Shown: positions 34,926-49,400, counted from the stretch's first letter. The stretch is DNA of 64,000 nt from Cydia pomonella (GCF_033807575.1 NC_084721.1:6944001-7008000), one strand, 5' to 3'. Notes: a model not told the origin generated them from the sequence alone. Numbers and translations are program-made.

Positions 34926-36097
34926 GTTGGTCATTACACACGAGGCGATATTGTGCGCGCGAGCTGTAAGCGAGCGCGCAATAAGAACGCCGATGTGGGT
35001 AATGACCGACGTTTTTCAACACACTTGCGAGGAAAAAACAAAATTAATAAATCAGTTTTTTTTTTGTCAAAACAGTAAAGGTACCTACAATTTTCAAAAT
35101 GGTGGCTTACAGTCTTAACATCGAATAATTGCAGCAAAGCGTGCTGGGCTTGTAGGCACTTATTCGCCAGTTCATTGGAATAAGCTACCAACACGTTTTC
35201 CAAGAAAGACTGGGCGTTTTTGCTGATTTTCCATTGAATAAAAGTTTCATATGCCGCCAATTATTTTTCACCCGATTTTGATGGTAAAAAGCTATCGTTC
35301 TCGGCTCTTGCCTCTATTGGTATTACTGCCAGCGTCAATTTTATGTGTTATTCATTTTCAATGCTTGAAAATGACATGTTCGTCAATATATACACTAAAA
35401 CATGCAAAACTATTCCAATTTTATGACAATAACGGAAAATGGCTGGCGCGTTATTTTTTTTACGCACGATTCCAATGCGCGCGCAAGGCAAAGGCGCGCA
35501 CGAATTCGCCAAACAGCCAATTAAAAAAATGTAAAAAAGCTAATATTTTCGTATTTCTTTTCGACGGATGGAGATCAAATCGATAAAATGTTACGTTTAT
35601 TCATTAATGTAATTTACGAGATAATTTAATCTATAAATTATGTTTGGTGTGATAAAACCTCTTTGAACTAACATTTGAAACCTAATAGTTTCCACTAACT
35701 TAATCTTAATAAATCACTTTGATTTTAATGTCGATCGCTTCAGCATATTCTAGATTTATAGATTTCTATATTTTGTAAAATAATTTTTTTTTGGGTGGCT
35801 AATTTTGAAAATAAACTTCTTATTCTAAGTTTTTAATTGTATCAATAACATACTAAAATAGCATGGAGAAAATATTTAGAAGTGGAAAAACTGCTATGTA
35901 AATATATAGAACCACTCCTACATTAGTTTTTCCATAAACAAATATTAAATTAAATTGATTGATGCCTTTTGCACATGGCATAATTAACTCGCGCACGTTG
36001 GAGTACTTAGACAGGTTCTGTAATGCATCGTCTCGTATAAACAACGGTATAAATAAAGTAGTAATAGTCGAGCACGCAACCCGCGCGCACAGTGCGA

Positions 36098-36250
36098 AAA
36101 TATGTATGATACAAATGCGGAAAGTAGGAAATTCGCACGTGTATCGTACAACATTTTACAGTACATTTGGCCCTTTTAACTTTCGACATAGGCACGGAAA
36201 GTGCTCACTCAAAGAAACACCTATGTACTGTAAAGGTAATTTTTATGGTG
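36098..36250. repeat. MITE-like repeat, family C copy 3 (reverse)
   Basis: TAGGAAATTCGCACGTGTAT, CGTACAACATTTTACAGTAC and TTTCGACATAGGCACGGAAA are the reverse of the family C blocks. Confidence 0.55.
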
Positions 36251-36828
36251 GGTACAAGTTTATTATGTAAGTATTTTTGTGATAATTATTCAATTTTTCG
36301 TCTTTAATTGCTCAGAAATGGGGTTCTACCGAAATTATTAAGGCTAAAGAGAATATTTGTACCTAAGAAAAACCTCTGATTGTAGTCTGATATACGGTTT
36401 ACCTATATATGGTTTTCGTAAAAAATTTGGACCACTCCTGTCACCATCGTACAGAATCTGGAAAAGTGCCATCTAAGTACTGCCTATTAGGCTTTACCGG
36501 TCTTCCCCATGTACTTACGAGCGTGTGTGTGCGTGAGCTTACGCAATTAACTCTCGCCAAGACTTGGCGGCCAAGTCGCCACTAAGGCCGTGGACTGGAC
36601 GCAAGCGGCGCGCGGCCATTAATGGCCTTGCTCTCCACGCCGCACGCCGCTAGCATCGAATCCGCGCTCGAATCTTTCGAATATTACACTGATATACAAT
36701 ACACGAGTAACTTGTGCATATAGTTTAAACAAGCTACCTAGAACTATTTTAAAGTCTAAAACCTAAATGGTTATGGCTTTGGATTGGAAACAAAGGATAC
36801 GAAAGAATAATTGATGTGCGGGGTATTA

Positions 36829-39202
36829 ATAAAATAATAATAATAATAATAAAAGCCTTTTATTACCCAACTATAAATGTTACAAATATATTATAGAGTT
36901 AACACATTTTTTATTTATTTACAATACAAAAAAAGAAATTAAAACTAAGTTTCATTATGTGGGTTTGTCCATTTTTGGACGTAGGCCTCCTCCATGTTAC
37001 ACCATAGCTTTCTGTCGGCGGCCAGACTGGCCCAGGCTATTCCTGCCTGCTCGGTTATGTCGTCTCGCCAGCGGCGGAGCGGATGACCTTGCCCTCGCCC
37101 GCCATCTGGTGGGTACCAGTGCAGAACCCTTTTGCTCCATCGGTCGTCTTTTGCTCTCGCTGTGTGTCCGGCCCATCGCCACTTAAGGCGGCATGCCATT
37201 TCCGCTGCATCCATTATATTTGTCCTCTTACGAATGTCAGTGTTTCTTACTCTGTCTTTTAATTTTATACCGAGTAGGCTTCGTTCTATGGCTCTTTGAA
37301 ATTTCTGTATTTTGTCAATAATTTCTTTGTTTATTGCCCAAGTTTGGCATCCGTAAAGAAGGGTCGGTGTCACTACAGTGTCGATAGCTGTTTTCTTTAG
37401 TGTGATTTCTAGTTTGGATTTAAAAATATGTTTGTGTGACCAATATGAGTTCCAAGCTTTCTGAATTCTACGTTCCACTTCATTTATATAGTGACCACTA
37501 AAAGAGATGACTTGTCCCAAGTATTTATACTCGGTCACGTATTCGATAATGGTATTTTCTACATGTATACTCTCCTTCTTCCTATTTGTCATGACGCAAG
37601 TTTTCTCTAAGTTCATCTCCAGGCCACATTCCTTACTGTAAAAATTTAACGTTTCGATCATGTACTGGAGATCTTTGTGGCTTTCAGATAGTAAAACAAT
37701 ATCATCCGCAAAGCGTAAATGATTTAAATACTCGCCGTAGATATAAATTCCTATTTTTGACCACTCTACTTTCCTGAAAATGTGCTCTAAGAGAGAATTA
37801 CAAAAGGTTTGGTGAAATGGGGTCGCCCTGCCTGACTCCTCGCTGTATTTCAAAGGTATCCCCTGTTTTATCAAGTTTCACCAGCGCCTTGCTGCTTTGA
37901 TAGATAACTTTCAGGATGTTTATATACTTTTTGTGTATTCCCTGTTCCTTTAAGGCGACCCAGAGCGCTTGATGAGATATAGAGTCGAACGCCTTCGAGT
38001 AGTCTATAAAACATAGGTAGAGCGGTTTACGATACTCTGTATAATTTTCAATTATTTGTCTAACTGTGAATATGTGATCCAGGGTAGAGTAATTGCGTCT
38101 GAACCCAGCCTGCTCTTTTGGTTGTTGAAACTCTAGTTCATTCCTCACTCTCGAGAGCACGATATTTGTGAAGAGCTTATATGTGCTTTGAAGTAGACTT
38201 ATTGGACGGTAATTGCTTATATTGTGGGGGTCACCCTTTTTGTAGAGTAGGGTTATTACAGACGATTCCCATTGTTTAGGTATTTTTTCCTGTGTTAGGA
38301 TCTCATTAAATAATTTAGTCAGAAAAGGAGTTAATGGCTCGTTTAGCGCTTTGATAACGTCGTTGGTTATGTTGTCTTCTCCAGGGCTTTTCATTGTTTT
38401 TAAAGAATTTATTGCATGGCATACTTCGCTTTTCAGTATAATGGGGATGTCTTCTTCACTATTATTCGAGTCTTGATTTGATTCTAAGGTATACATTGAC
38501 GACTGTTGCCTGTCACTATATAAATTTTGGTAGAATGTTGTTGCTGCCTGTATGATAGTATGTCGGTTTGTTGTAGATTGTCCTGTTACTTGTTTCAGTG
38601 CCGGGATCCATTGCTTCGCATTATTTATTCTCTTGTATCCTCTTTTTACTGACCTTCTATTGCTTAGCTCTTCTTTAAGTACATTGTAGTTATACTGACA
38701 TTTGTTTCGTTTTAGGTTTTTTCTGATTTTTTCGTACAGCCGTTTGATTTCCTTCTTTTCTAGCGTAGATAAATTAGATTTTTGTTTTAATTCTGACCTT
38801 TTTTTAATTAAGCATTTTACATGGTCAGTGACGATAAGATCCAGTTTGTTTTTCTTTTGTAAGGGGGGCAATATACTGACGCATTCTTTAATGGTGCCTA
38901 CTATTGTTGTATAGGCCTCTTGAATATTATTTAGGTCAGGTATTATATCCGATTTTTCTAAAAACATGTTTTTGAGACTTTCCTTCTCGATTGGTAGAAA
39001 TTCGGATTGTTTTCGTCTAAAGTGAGCTCTAGATTTGTTTTGTTTACTATTCAAACTCCATGTCGCTCGTACTAATCTGTGATCAGTCGGGTGAGTTGTG
39101 TTTATCACCTCTATATTTTTTAAAAAGCGTATATCACGTCTTCGTGTTATGAAAAAATCTATTTCGTTTTTCGTGTTTCCATTGGGGGATTTCCAGGTCT
39201 AG
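36829..39202 (-). mobile_element. RTE-clade non-LTR retrotransposon, 5' truncated, 13-bp target duplication
   Basis: On the - strand the element enters inside the endonuclease (WKSPNGNTKNEIDFF, then THPTDHRLVRATW). It continues through the reverse transcriptase (SNYRPISLLQ, CFIDYSKAFDSI, GVRQGDPISP, LRFADDIVLL) and ends with the RTE tail (LKWRWAGHTARAKDDRW). Two overlapping frames (39108-37798 and 37874-36945) are one gene broken by a single missing base in a T run near 37803; nothing else obvious is broken. The 3' tail is a TTA repeat (36829-36852). The direct repeat GTGCGGGGTATTA at 36816-36828 and 39203-39215 fixes both ends. It is intergenic, between the GPCR and C1-THF synthase. Confidence 0.9.
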
Positions 39203-39215
39203 GTGCGGGGTATTA

Positions 39216-40072
39216 CCCACTCACAAACTTTTTAAAGAATAATTTCCTCAAACTCAATTGGGCAGGGGTCCGTACAGTGTAGAGGTATTACTTTTTTGTA
39301 AGAATCGTAATGGTTATACTTCTTTTAGCCTTCGCAGTGGGTACAATAATTATTTTCAACTAAACAGATTAACTAGGTACTTAGGCGTACAGTAACGCCG
39401 CGGTTCTTTACCGGTAATAGCAACATGTAGCTGCGGCGGACTTTACTTACTCGTCACATATAGGTACCTACATCTCCCTTAACCACTATGTTATAGAGTC
39501 TCGAAGAATCACATTGACATCAATTTGCATGTCCGATTCGGCCTCCTAGCAGAAAACCTTGTAGGTCAGTAGGTATCATATTCCTGTTGTGCTCATTGTA
39601 AGATACTTACCAGTAAATAATGAAGTACATTTTGTATCCATGATATTTTATATCAATGGGCAAATAAAATTTTTTTTGGCATAGGTACTTGTTTCTTGTG
39701 ATGTTCGTCTGTTGTATATTATTTTAAGATTCGAATGGAATCGACTAGGTAACTATCGAAAAGCGGGGAAGGAACCCTCTACTGTTTATTTATTACCAAC
39801 CGGTTTTTCTGCAAAGCCTTTTAAACGGTTCTTCGAATTGCTACAAGAAACGAGTTTTTATAACTGTTCAACTATAAATATGCTATACAATATTATTCTT
39901 AGTTTTAAAGATCCAAATCTTAGTTGCCATTTTTATTATTTAGTGTTTGGGTAAGTACCGTTCTTAGTACTAATGGACGGCTGATGAGTTTATTACCACT
40001 ACCTATACCCATACATTTTAAATTTAGAGGATAAAAAGAAACAAAGCGTAAACATAAACAAGTACAAATAGC
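39216..40072. other. Intergenic stretch between RTE element and C1-THF synthase 3' end
   Basis: AT-rich sequence with no exon, no recognised repeat and only short meaningless frames. I see nothing functional in it. Confidence 0.6.
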
Positions 40073-40078
40073 TTTATT
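40073..40078 (-). terminator. Poly(A) signal of C1-THF synthase
   Basis: AATAAA on the - strand lies 409 bases after the stop codon at 40487, giving a plausible 3' UTR of about 430 bases. This UTR includes an inverted-repeat structure at 40259-40361. Confidence 0.55.
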
Positions 40079-40258
40079 TGATACATTACAAAACGTCTAA
40101 TAGCAATGATTACATGACACATACAATATTCAGGTTTTAAGCGCTCGAATACTTACCTATAGGTATATCGCTTTTCTAGAAAAACTGACCGTTTTTTTTA
40201 ATTTTAAGTAAAAATCATCAAAAAAGGAACCGAGGATAAAATGTGGACAGTTATACTA

Positions 40259-40361
40259 TACTACCCGCAACCCAAACTGACGACCAGGACCGGGAAACTT
40301 CTCGTTCGCACCTTCGCGGTCGTAATTAAGTCGCACTCGTCAGTTTGGTATGCGGATAGTA
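40259..40361 (-). repeat. Inverted repeat in the C1-THF synthase 3' UTR
   Basis: The arms are ACTACCCGCAACCCAAACTG with ACGA (left) and TCGTCAGTTTGGTATGCGGA with TAGTAG (right), about 53 bases apart. In RNA this would form an imperfect stem of about 22 pairs within the predicted 3' UTR. It is probably an old MITE. Confidence 0.6.
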
Positions 40362-40486
40362 GCTTTGGAGGGATTTGACATTAGCGATTTTGTCGCTTAT
40401 CTTGTGGATCCGTCCCCGACAAATGAGTGACAGCCAGAAGACATCAACAGCAATAAGAGATTAAACCGCGACCCATAGAAGATAGT

Positions 40487-43400
40487 TTAGAACAGCCCTT
40501 CAATCTCCAAGGTTTCAGTATTTAGATCGATATCGTATATGCTAGGACGGGTGGGCAAGCCAGGCATTTTGGAGATCTCGCCGACCATGGGAACGACGAA
40601 GCCGGCGCCGACGGAGACGAACACGTCGTTGATGCGCAGCGTAAAGCCGGTGGGCGCGCCCTTGATGGCCGGGTCGCCCGTCAGTGAGTTGGACGTCTTG
40701 GCCATGCAGATTGGGAACTTGTCGTAGCCCTGGAATAGGAATTAATATTCCAATGACGGAACTAACATAAATCTTATGTTTCAACTGTCCACGAACTCGC
40801 ACATCTCGAACATTTTTTTTTATTTGCAATAACGTTACAGCTATCATGACAGTTGCCCAATGCGATAGTGTAGCAAATATTAGCCTAGGTGCATAAATAT
40901 AATTAATTCAAAGAACTATAACATATTAAAAACAAAACGACTTTAATGAATTCATTCTCAGAACAATGGAATACATCAATCCGTGTAGCAACTTGATTGA
41001 GCGTGCTGGTGGCTCTCGTCCGCGGAGCCTCGCGCAGGAGGCCGGTGCGCGCGAGCGGCTCGGCTAGCAGCGGCGGTCGGCGCCGGCGCCACACATACCG
41101 TGGGGGCGCGCACAATCTCACCGCGGCCAGTACCCCTGGGTTACTGATCCTACCACGCAACAACTTAAATATATAGGATGCTAGAGCAAGCTCCCTCCTA
41201 ACCTCCAACTGGTTATACCCTACCATTCCTAGTACAAATAAAGTTGGATACATAAGAAGGTAAAGCGGGTAAACACCATAACATTTCAGGTATAGAATCC
41301 TCACAAACTTATTCTGTATGCGCTCCAGCATAAATTTGTATTTGGATTCGTGCGGACTCCAGATACTAGCATTCATCTCGAGGTGGCTTTTTTACGAGAG
41401 CCTCGTATAATGCTCGTACAGCGACTCGACTACATTCGAAAAACCTTGTGCCTGCCGCATGATAAAACCTAAGTTTCTATATGCCCTTTTACAAATCGTA
41501 ACAACGTGATCTCTGAAGTACAGATCAGCTGTGAAGTGCACGCCCAGATCCCGCACCCCCGTAACGCGTTCTATTGGCGTCCTCTCCACAGTGTATCGAT
41601 GATGTATCGGACAACATGCAAATATGCGGTTTACCAACTGTCATGATTAAAATATCGTCAGTCATAGATACACTTATCCTGAGCGTAAAAAAAATGTTTC
41701 AACCCACAGTAAGATCATCAGTACCACAACTATAATGCCAACCACTACTATAATTCCACCGAAGGCCTAAAATAAGTAGTAATCCCAAAGGGTATTTGGA
41801 GTTTATCGTTTTTGTGTTTATCTGTTTTTTACGGTCAGAAGATTGACAGTTTGACTTTAAACATCCTTATATCCTCCTTGTTAAATTACTAAATATTAAC
41901 ATTTTGTAAACACCCACCTTTTCGGTGAACATCTTGATTTTCTGAAGCACCTCATCCGTATACTGCACGTCTCCAGCACCGTACATCTCCTTGGCGATGG
42001 TGAGGATCTTGTCCTGGATGGAGCCCTCCAGCGGGTAGAGGAAGCGGAAGGAAGAGGGTCTGTCGCAGGCGGCGACGACGGCGTCGGCGAGGTCGAGCGC
42101 GCCTTCTCCACCGCGGGCCCAGTGGTCGCAAACCACCGCTCTGAAGGCGCCGTTCTTTTCGGCGAACTGTTGGACGAGCTTCAGCTCGGCTTCTGTGTCG
42201 TTTCTGAAATGAAACTAGGCTATTACTCGTATTGCTTGATCTTATCGTGTTAAAATAAATTAGGCTCGTTCATTTTGTGAAGCCTGAAATTGTTATTTTA
42301 CAATATGAAATCCATTGATCATATTTTATACCTTTTTCTACATCGATTACTGCTACCTGACCGTACAAAGTACCGTACCGTACCGTAATGGTACAAAGAA
42401 ATACATCTAAGTTTAGAAGACTTAGTACTCTTAGCACTAGCAGAATATAGATATATATCTAAAGCATAACAAACTGAGAGTTCCGTTATTATGATTAATA
42501 CAAGTTGCAGCATTCGGCTAAATAGAAAACAAGGAAGGAAAAGTTACATATTGTATAATATCAAATCGACCCATTAGTAAGAAATAATATCTGAGAAAAC
42601 GTTGGCGTATAATTTAAGAGGCGTGATCAGGTTGCAAGATCATCATGGTTTTTCCGGGTTTGTAACGTAGTGTACGTCAGTGACGATGAACGTCCAGCGG
42701 GGCGTGCAGAGTGGCGTCGAGTATCCAAGGGATTTGAGTAGCGTGCACTGCGGCCCCTCGCATACGTTTGCGTTTGTTTCAAATAAGTAGACGCCGCGCC
42801 GCACGCCACGATGTTCACGCGATCTTACACTCGGTTTGCACACTAAGATAAGAGAGAGAAAGGGAGAGACTTAATACTGACCCGTGTCTGTTAACGGCAA
42901 TGACGACAGGAACGCCGAACTTGTTGCCGTTCTCGATGTGCTTGCGCAGGTTGCATAGACCCTTTTCCAGCAGCTCCAGGTTTTCCTGATAACGGTATTT
43001 AATTTTATAAATAAAAAACCATACAGAACTAAGTTATGTTAATTTTTATTAGGCAACTGTTCTGATCCTGTTAGTGCTGAAGACAGATAAACTTCTCTTA
43101 CAACTCTCTCAAGCTATAGAAGCCATAGTACTGTATCTGAGCGGTAGAAAACTAACAAGTAGGCAAAATCTCTCCTAAGACTTTTAACGATTTTATGTTA
43201 GTGTCATCGAATATTAGCACGACTTATATCGATGTACGTAGTAGGTACCTATAGCTGGATAGGTCGTTAGAACCAGTTTAGGCACTGAGTCAATGACTTG
43301 AGTAATTGTTAGGTAACTAATTCTTAGTAAGTGCTGACGTCTGCATACAATTATGAATGGTTTCAAATCGGACGATCAAATAAGTGGTCGGTTGTTGATT

Positions 43401-46400
43401 TTCTTATTTGCGCAATGATATTATCAAATTTATTGGGATTAAACATGAATCGACAATGATGAGGCAAAGCATCAAAGCTATATAACTACATATAAGGAAT
43501 GTATAGGACACAACGTGGTTAGTTTTATTTAACTAAACAATAAACTAATCACTATTCGATGCGCAAATGCATGTAAAATATCCGTTTTTTCTATCTGCTG
43601 ACGCGGACTTCATGAGGCGTGTTCTGATCGTAATAACAGGTTATGAGTTTGTTATGGATATGATCCGTTAATGTCAAAAAGTTGTTGGTTGAATAAATGT
43701 CACTGTTGACACTGACAGATCATATCCATAACCAGAGCCCGTACTTTTCATGCCGTTGCCTGTTTCATGAGTTACTACAAATTTAGATAACTTACTTATT
43801 GATGGGTATCATAATAAATACTTGTTTCGTGAATAAAAGCTTGTTACGCTGTTAAAAACCAAAAATATGTATTATTTCATAAATTAATAATCTACTATTT
43901 ATTTGTGTGACAATAAAATGAAAGTCAGTTAGACGTTTCTATACTGATTGTCAAGTATATGTATTAGTTACCTAAAGAGGTTGACAAATGATAATTTATT
44001 ACGAAAATACTAATTGGAATCATACTCTATGTAGCGTGACGTCATTTTTCTGTCAACGGAATGAAATTTACCGGCACTGTCCATAACTAATTCAGATGAA
44101 ATTTATAACCTATTATTACAATCAGAATACGCCTCAACATAGGACGTAGATTGCGTTGCCTACTAATCGTTCCTACGATCACCGCGCAACAGCGTACGCT
44201 CACATTGAGTTGACGTGGAACGTACGTTGTTGAATAGCGCACTGTCGGTCACTGCGTGTGCGTAGCCCGGTGTGGAGCTCACGACCGTCCTCGTATGGTG
44301 CACTATCGCTAAGATGCAGCGTAGAGGTCCATAAAGTCCGTTGACGTCTAACTTACCTTGACGTAGACGTCGTGGAGCGGCGCGCCGGGCGACACGGGCG
44401 GGCCTCCGCCGTGCATCTTGAGGGCGCGAACTGTCGCTACAATCACTGCACAGTGTGGCGTAGTACCGCTCGCGCGGCACTTGATGTCGAAGAACTTCTC
44501 CATGCCTATGTACATACAGTTTAGACATTAGTTGTTAGCAACGGCTGAAAATGCTTACTACTTTCACATGTTTTCTTTTTTGTCGCGTGAAGGACTAAAA
44601 ACTCCTTGCTTTTGTTGCTTGTAGAAAACTAGGATCAAAAAAACATGGATATGGAGTGTAATTACTTAATAAATGATTTTTTGCACGACTTGACAACAAT
44701 ACTACTGGCCCATCACCGTAAGGCCCATCTTTACGAAGTAATAGGTATGCCTGTGCCTCAAACGGAAGAATTTGACTAATTAGTCATCATGTTACCTACC
44801 GATGTCGGAGCCGAAACCAGCCTCAGTAGCAACGTAACCCGCCGGGCCGGCGAGTTGCAGCGCGATCCTGTCGGCTAGGATAGAGGAGCAGCCGTGCGCG
44901 ATGTTGGCGAAGGGCCCGGTGTGGACGAGCACGGGCGTGCCTTCGAGGGACTGCATCAGGGTTGGCTCGAAGGCGTCGCGGAGCAACGTCATTATCGCAC
45001 CAGTCATGCCCTGAAACACATGTCACGTTTTAATGGGCTGAATAAGCTTGACAATAAAAAAAATCGATCATGATTTTGAACTCTCATCGAGGTTTTGATG
45101 CATTGTGACTAATGACATGTTTGATACCGGAAATGTTTTAGCGCCCGCGACGAGACCGTCCGGATAACAGCGATCATCGAATTAGCGAGGCTCGACTATG
45201 TATTTTATTTTTTTGTCTTGACCCGAAGAAATCTTACCAAGTCGTCGGCAGTAACGGGATTACCACTCTTGTCGAGAGCGACCACCATGTTAGTCAGCCT
45301 CTGCTTGATGTCCTTGAGGTCTGTGCCCAGCGCTAGGATTGCCATGATCTCGGAGGCCACGGAGATATCGAAGGCGGTCTCGCGTGAGAATCCCTTTTCC
45401 GTTGGGGATTGGCCCACAGTGATCTTGCGCAGATATCTGTCGTTCAGGTCCACCACTGAAACAACGATGATGTTCACTATATACGTGGTATCACTCAACT
45501 CAATCGTTAGACTGCGATAGATAGGCGGTCTGCTTGGAGAAATTAATCTTTGAATACAGCGGCATTGAGCATGACAATCGATGTATGAACCACGCAAACA
45601 TTACATAGGAAGTTACATAAGTATATTAAAGAGGAAAACATAGGAAAACAACACAAACAATAAAATTGGCCTCCAACACCATCATAACTATAAGATTACA
45701 CCGCTCACGTTTACCTCTGTTCCACATAATCTTGGACGTATCTATATTGAGCCTCGCGAACTTAGTCTTCTCCTCATCAGTCAAAGAATCCGGATCGGTC
45801 TTGTTAATGCCCAGTCGCTGCAGTCTTCTCAGCTGTATGGGTGAGAACTTGCGCTCGCCCTTGATACGGGGCACCAGGCGGTCGTAGAGTGGCCCGTCTT
45901 TCTGCGTGAGCTCGTGGAATATGCGTGCGTCCATCTGCGCGGCTACCAGGTTGTTGGCAGCCGTCACGGCGTGGATGTCGCCCGTCAGGTGGAGATTGAA
46001 CTCTTCCATGGGAATAACCTGCGCAAAAAAGTACAAGTACAAGGTTAATTTCGCTGTTTAGGACTGCTGTGAAGGATAGTTTTGATGGTGTCTTATTTGT
46101 TGTGAAAGTACTAAATGGTATGCTAGATTACTTCTGCATATTTACGGTTTAGGTTTAAAACGTTTACAACTGACTTTTGTATATTAGTAAAGCAGGTTGA
46201 CTGCTAGCTGCTGCCAGCCAAGAAAGACTGACCTCTTTAAGCCAGAGCTTTAAGCTACCGTCTGCTTAAAAGAATAGCTTATGGTAAACCAGGCCCAGCA
46301 GCGTGATGTAAGTGTAAATATCTACCAGTAGCCGGGGCTGCTGCGTCAACACTAAACCTACACTAACTGTAACATTATGTCACATTGACGACATTGTTGT

Positions 46401-49400
46401 ATTACCTGCGAGTATCCACCGCCAGCAGCACCACCCTTGACGCCGAACGTAGGCCCCTGGCTTGGCTGACGCATAACGGCAAACGCATTACGTCCACGGC
46501 GAGCACACAAAGCTTGCACGAGGCCCAGCAGTGTCGTACTCTTACCCTCGCCCAGTGGCGTTGGGGTGATCCTGTTATGTAACGATAAATTGGTAAAATT
46601 CAAAAGCAAAATCCGTGAAAGTTAAAGGCGATAGATATTACTTACAGTGTTACAAAAAGTCTGTAGCTTGTTGGAAGTTACTTATCATTGGAGCGTGCTC
46701 TAGATTTTAAGGTATTGCATTTCATACAACAAATATAACAGCGGAGGCAAATGAGGCGTTACACATACAGTAACTCAAATGTCATACATGGTAAGAGTGA
46801 GTATTTTTCACATTGATCATGCAATATTAGGACCCGATTTTGCAATTGATAGGTTAATTTGTAGTTCGTCATTCTTACTAAAACGAAGACAGCCGATTAA
46901 GGATTACGTACTGTAATTTACTACTTATTTTCTGAATATTTTATTTATGGTAAGTATGGCATTGTCTGTCTGAATATCAGTCTAGTCATATATAAGTAGC
47001 AATGTATGAATTACCCAGCAACGACGATATGTTCCCGGGGCGCTGATCCCTCAATCGCTCCGGCACAGACAAGGCGATTTTGGCCTTGGTGCGGCCGTAC
47101 TGAGACACCTCGTTGGGCGCGAGACCGATCTCCACCGCAAGCTGATGTCCTTGAGGTTTTATGAATAAAATGGGTATGTATTATTAGGATTGTTGTAGTT
47201 ACCCAGCAACGACGATATATTTCCCGGGGCGCTGGTCCTTTAACCGCTCCAGCACGGACAAAGCGATTTTAGCCTTGGTGCGGCCGTACTGGGAGACCTC
47301 GTTCGGCGCGAGACCGATTTCCGTCGCGAGCTGATTGATGTCCTTGGGCTTCTGCGAGCGCGCAATGACGATGTCGCTGTAGAAAGAGAAGTTAACATTT
47401 TGTTAAACCCTATATATACCATATCTAAGAATGTATATGTAATTTTGATGACCGGTTTGGCCTAGTGGGTAGTGACCCTGCCTACGAAGCTGATGGTCCC
47501 GGGTTCAAATCCTGGTAAGGGCATTTATTCGTGTGATGAGCATGGATATTTGTTCCTGAATCATGGGTGTTTTCTATGTATTTAAGTATTTATAAATATT
47601 TATATATTATACATATCGTTGTCTGAGTACCCACAACACAAGCCTTATTGAGCTTACTGTGGGACTTAGTCAATTTGTGTAATAATGTCCTATAATATTT
47701 ATTTATTTAAGAATGTCATTAGGCTCGTGTTAAGATAGAAAAGAAACTACTTAGACCGCAAAATAAATAAAAAAATATATAAAAGGGGCGAAAATCAGAT
47801 TTTTTTATATTTCGTAACTCTAATACCCACCAAGTGGATATCGGTAAAGGGGCGAGTGCCCAGCAGGGGGACACTCAAATCGGGTAAGAAAAAAACTCTA
47901 ATATTACAGGGCCCCATTAAAGATCTCATTAGTATGTGAAACGAAATGCTTTTGTTTTGGCGACGCAAATAACAATTTCATTCTACTGATAGTTTGTTCT
48001 GAACTTATTTACGATCGGGACTTTTCCTGAAACCCGCCAATTAATCATAATTTCAGATGACTCTGTAATTCTGTCATCTAACAAGTAAGAACTGAATTTG
48101 CCTTACTCGTACTTCTTGGAGACACACATGCTATTCATGACGTCATTCGGAGTTTAGGATTTTAAAGCAGTTCTAAGAAATGGTCACAAATTCGATGATT
48201 GTCCTTCCTGTAAAGTGGTCACGTTTATTACGAAAACATCGTGTAACCTTACTGTCTTATATGCTGACCGTGAGAGTGTTTCTTGAAATATGTCAAACGA
48301 ATAGGTATAGGTAGGTTCAAGCGGATGTTGATGCAAATAGGTATCTAGATTGGAAAATTGCTTGATTGGATGGTTAGAGGTGGGTATCCATCAGATGTTG
48401 CAATGCTTAATTTACGTATGCAGCTGCGTTTTTTTTTCCGCTATAAGCCGGTTTCAAAGAGAAGGTACTCGTGTCGTTCAATCTGGGTAGACAGAGGTAA
48501 AAAAAAATGCTGAATTACGCTTCGGTCTCCGTGAGAATTGAACAATGATGCTCTATAGCATGTTGAGCATATTGACAATCTCCATCGGCATTACATTTAA
48601 GTAGTATTTAAGATACGTGAATCCTGAACATTATAGAATATGGTGACAACATCAAACGCCTTTGTAGAGATTGTTTATTATACGTAAAAAGGGGTAAGGA
48701 GTAAGTCCATCCGACATCCGAGTGCTTGTCACTGTCCCTATGTTTACCTGGGAGGCGGTGATATGGGCACCAGCCGCAGCGGCTTGAGCGGCCAGGCGGG
48801 CGCGCGCAGGCGGTCCAGGCTGCGGCGCGCGGCCTGCACGGTGTTGCGCATGAGCATGGCCACGGTCATGGGGCCCACGCCGCCGGGCACCGGCGTCACG
48901 GCCGCCGCCACTTGCAGCGCCTCGGCGTACGCCACGTCGCCCACTAGCCGCTGGCCGCTGCTCTTTGATGGGTCTGTGGGTGAAGGGTGTGTGTTACTCA
49001 TGACTGCAGGGGTCTTCAAACTACGGTTTCCGCTCTAAGGGACAAAAGGTAACTTTTTTTTATTTATTTTTTTATTCATAAAGTAAGTGTTACATTCACA
49101 TTTACCACTATCTGCCAAACTGTAAAACTGTTTGTTGGCAGAAAACGTATTTTACCCTTATCTTTTAACTAAGTAACAGAAAAACATTTAGGTAAGTATA
49201 GGTATATTTAACTAATGAACTCCAACTAATGAACCAACCCAACTTAAATACCGATTGTACTTGCTCCTCTTTGCTTAAACAAGCCCCTCTTCTCCTTTAG
49301 GGATACCTTATACATATACATGTGTATATTTGTCTAACCTATACCGTACTCGATACGACGCTCGAATGGGAATCAAAAAATATGTCTATAAATATAATTG

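Larger units (their letters stand above)
29045..36815. other. Intergenic region, repeat mosaic
   Basis: Between the GPCR start and the RTE insertion I find no gene. It contains paired repeats (29230-29530 and 32200-32530), family D copy 2, a SINE, MITEs (31143-31272, 33949-34127, 34534-34652, 34708-34925, 36098-36250) and a short GC-rich stretch near 36550-36660. Remaining stretches are AT-rich with no recognised feature. Any GPCR promoter must lie just right of 29044 but shows no clear core element. Confidence 0.6.

Noticed and set aside
34934..35260. 108-aa frame on the - strand
   Set aside because: It lies in and beside a MITE-like repeat and shows no recognised domain. There is no poly(A) or splice support.
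48763..49038. 91-aa + strand frame opposite C1-THF synthase exon 6
   Set aside because: It is the antisense shadow of a GC-rich real exon (48973-48748).
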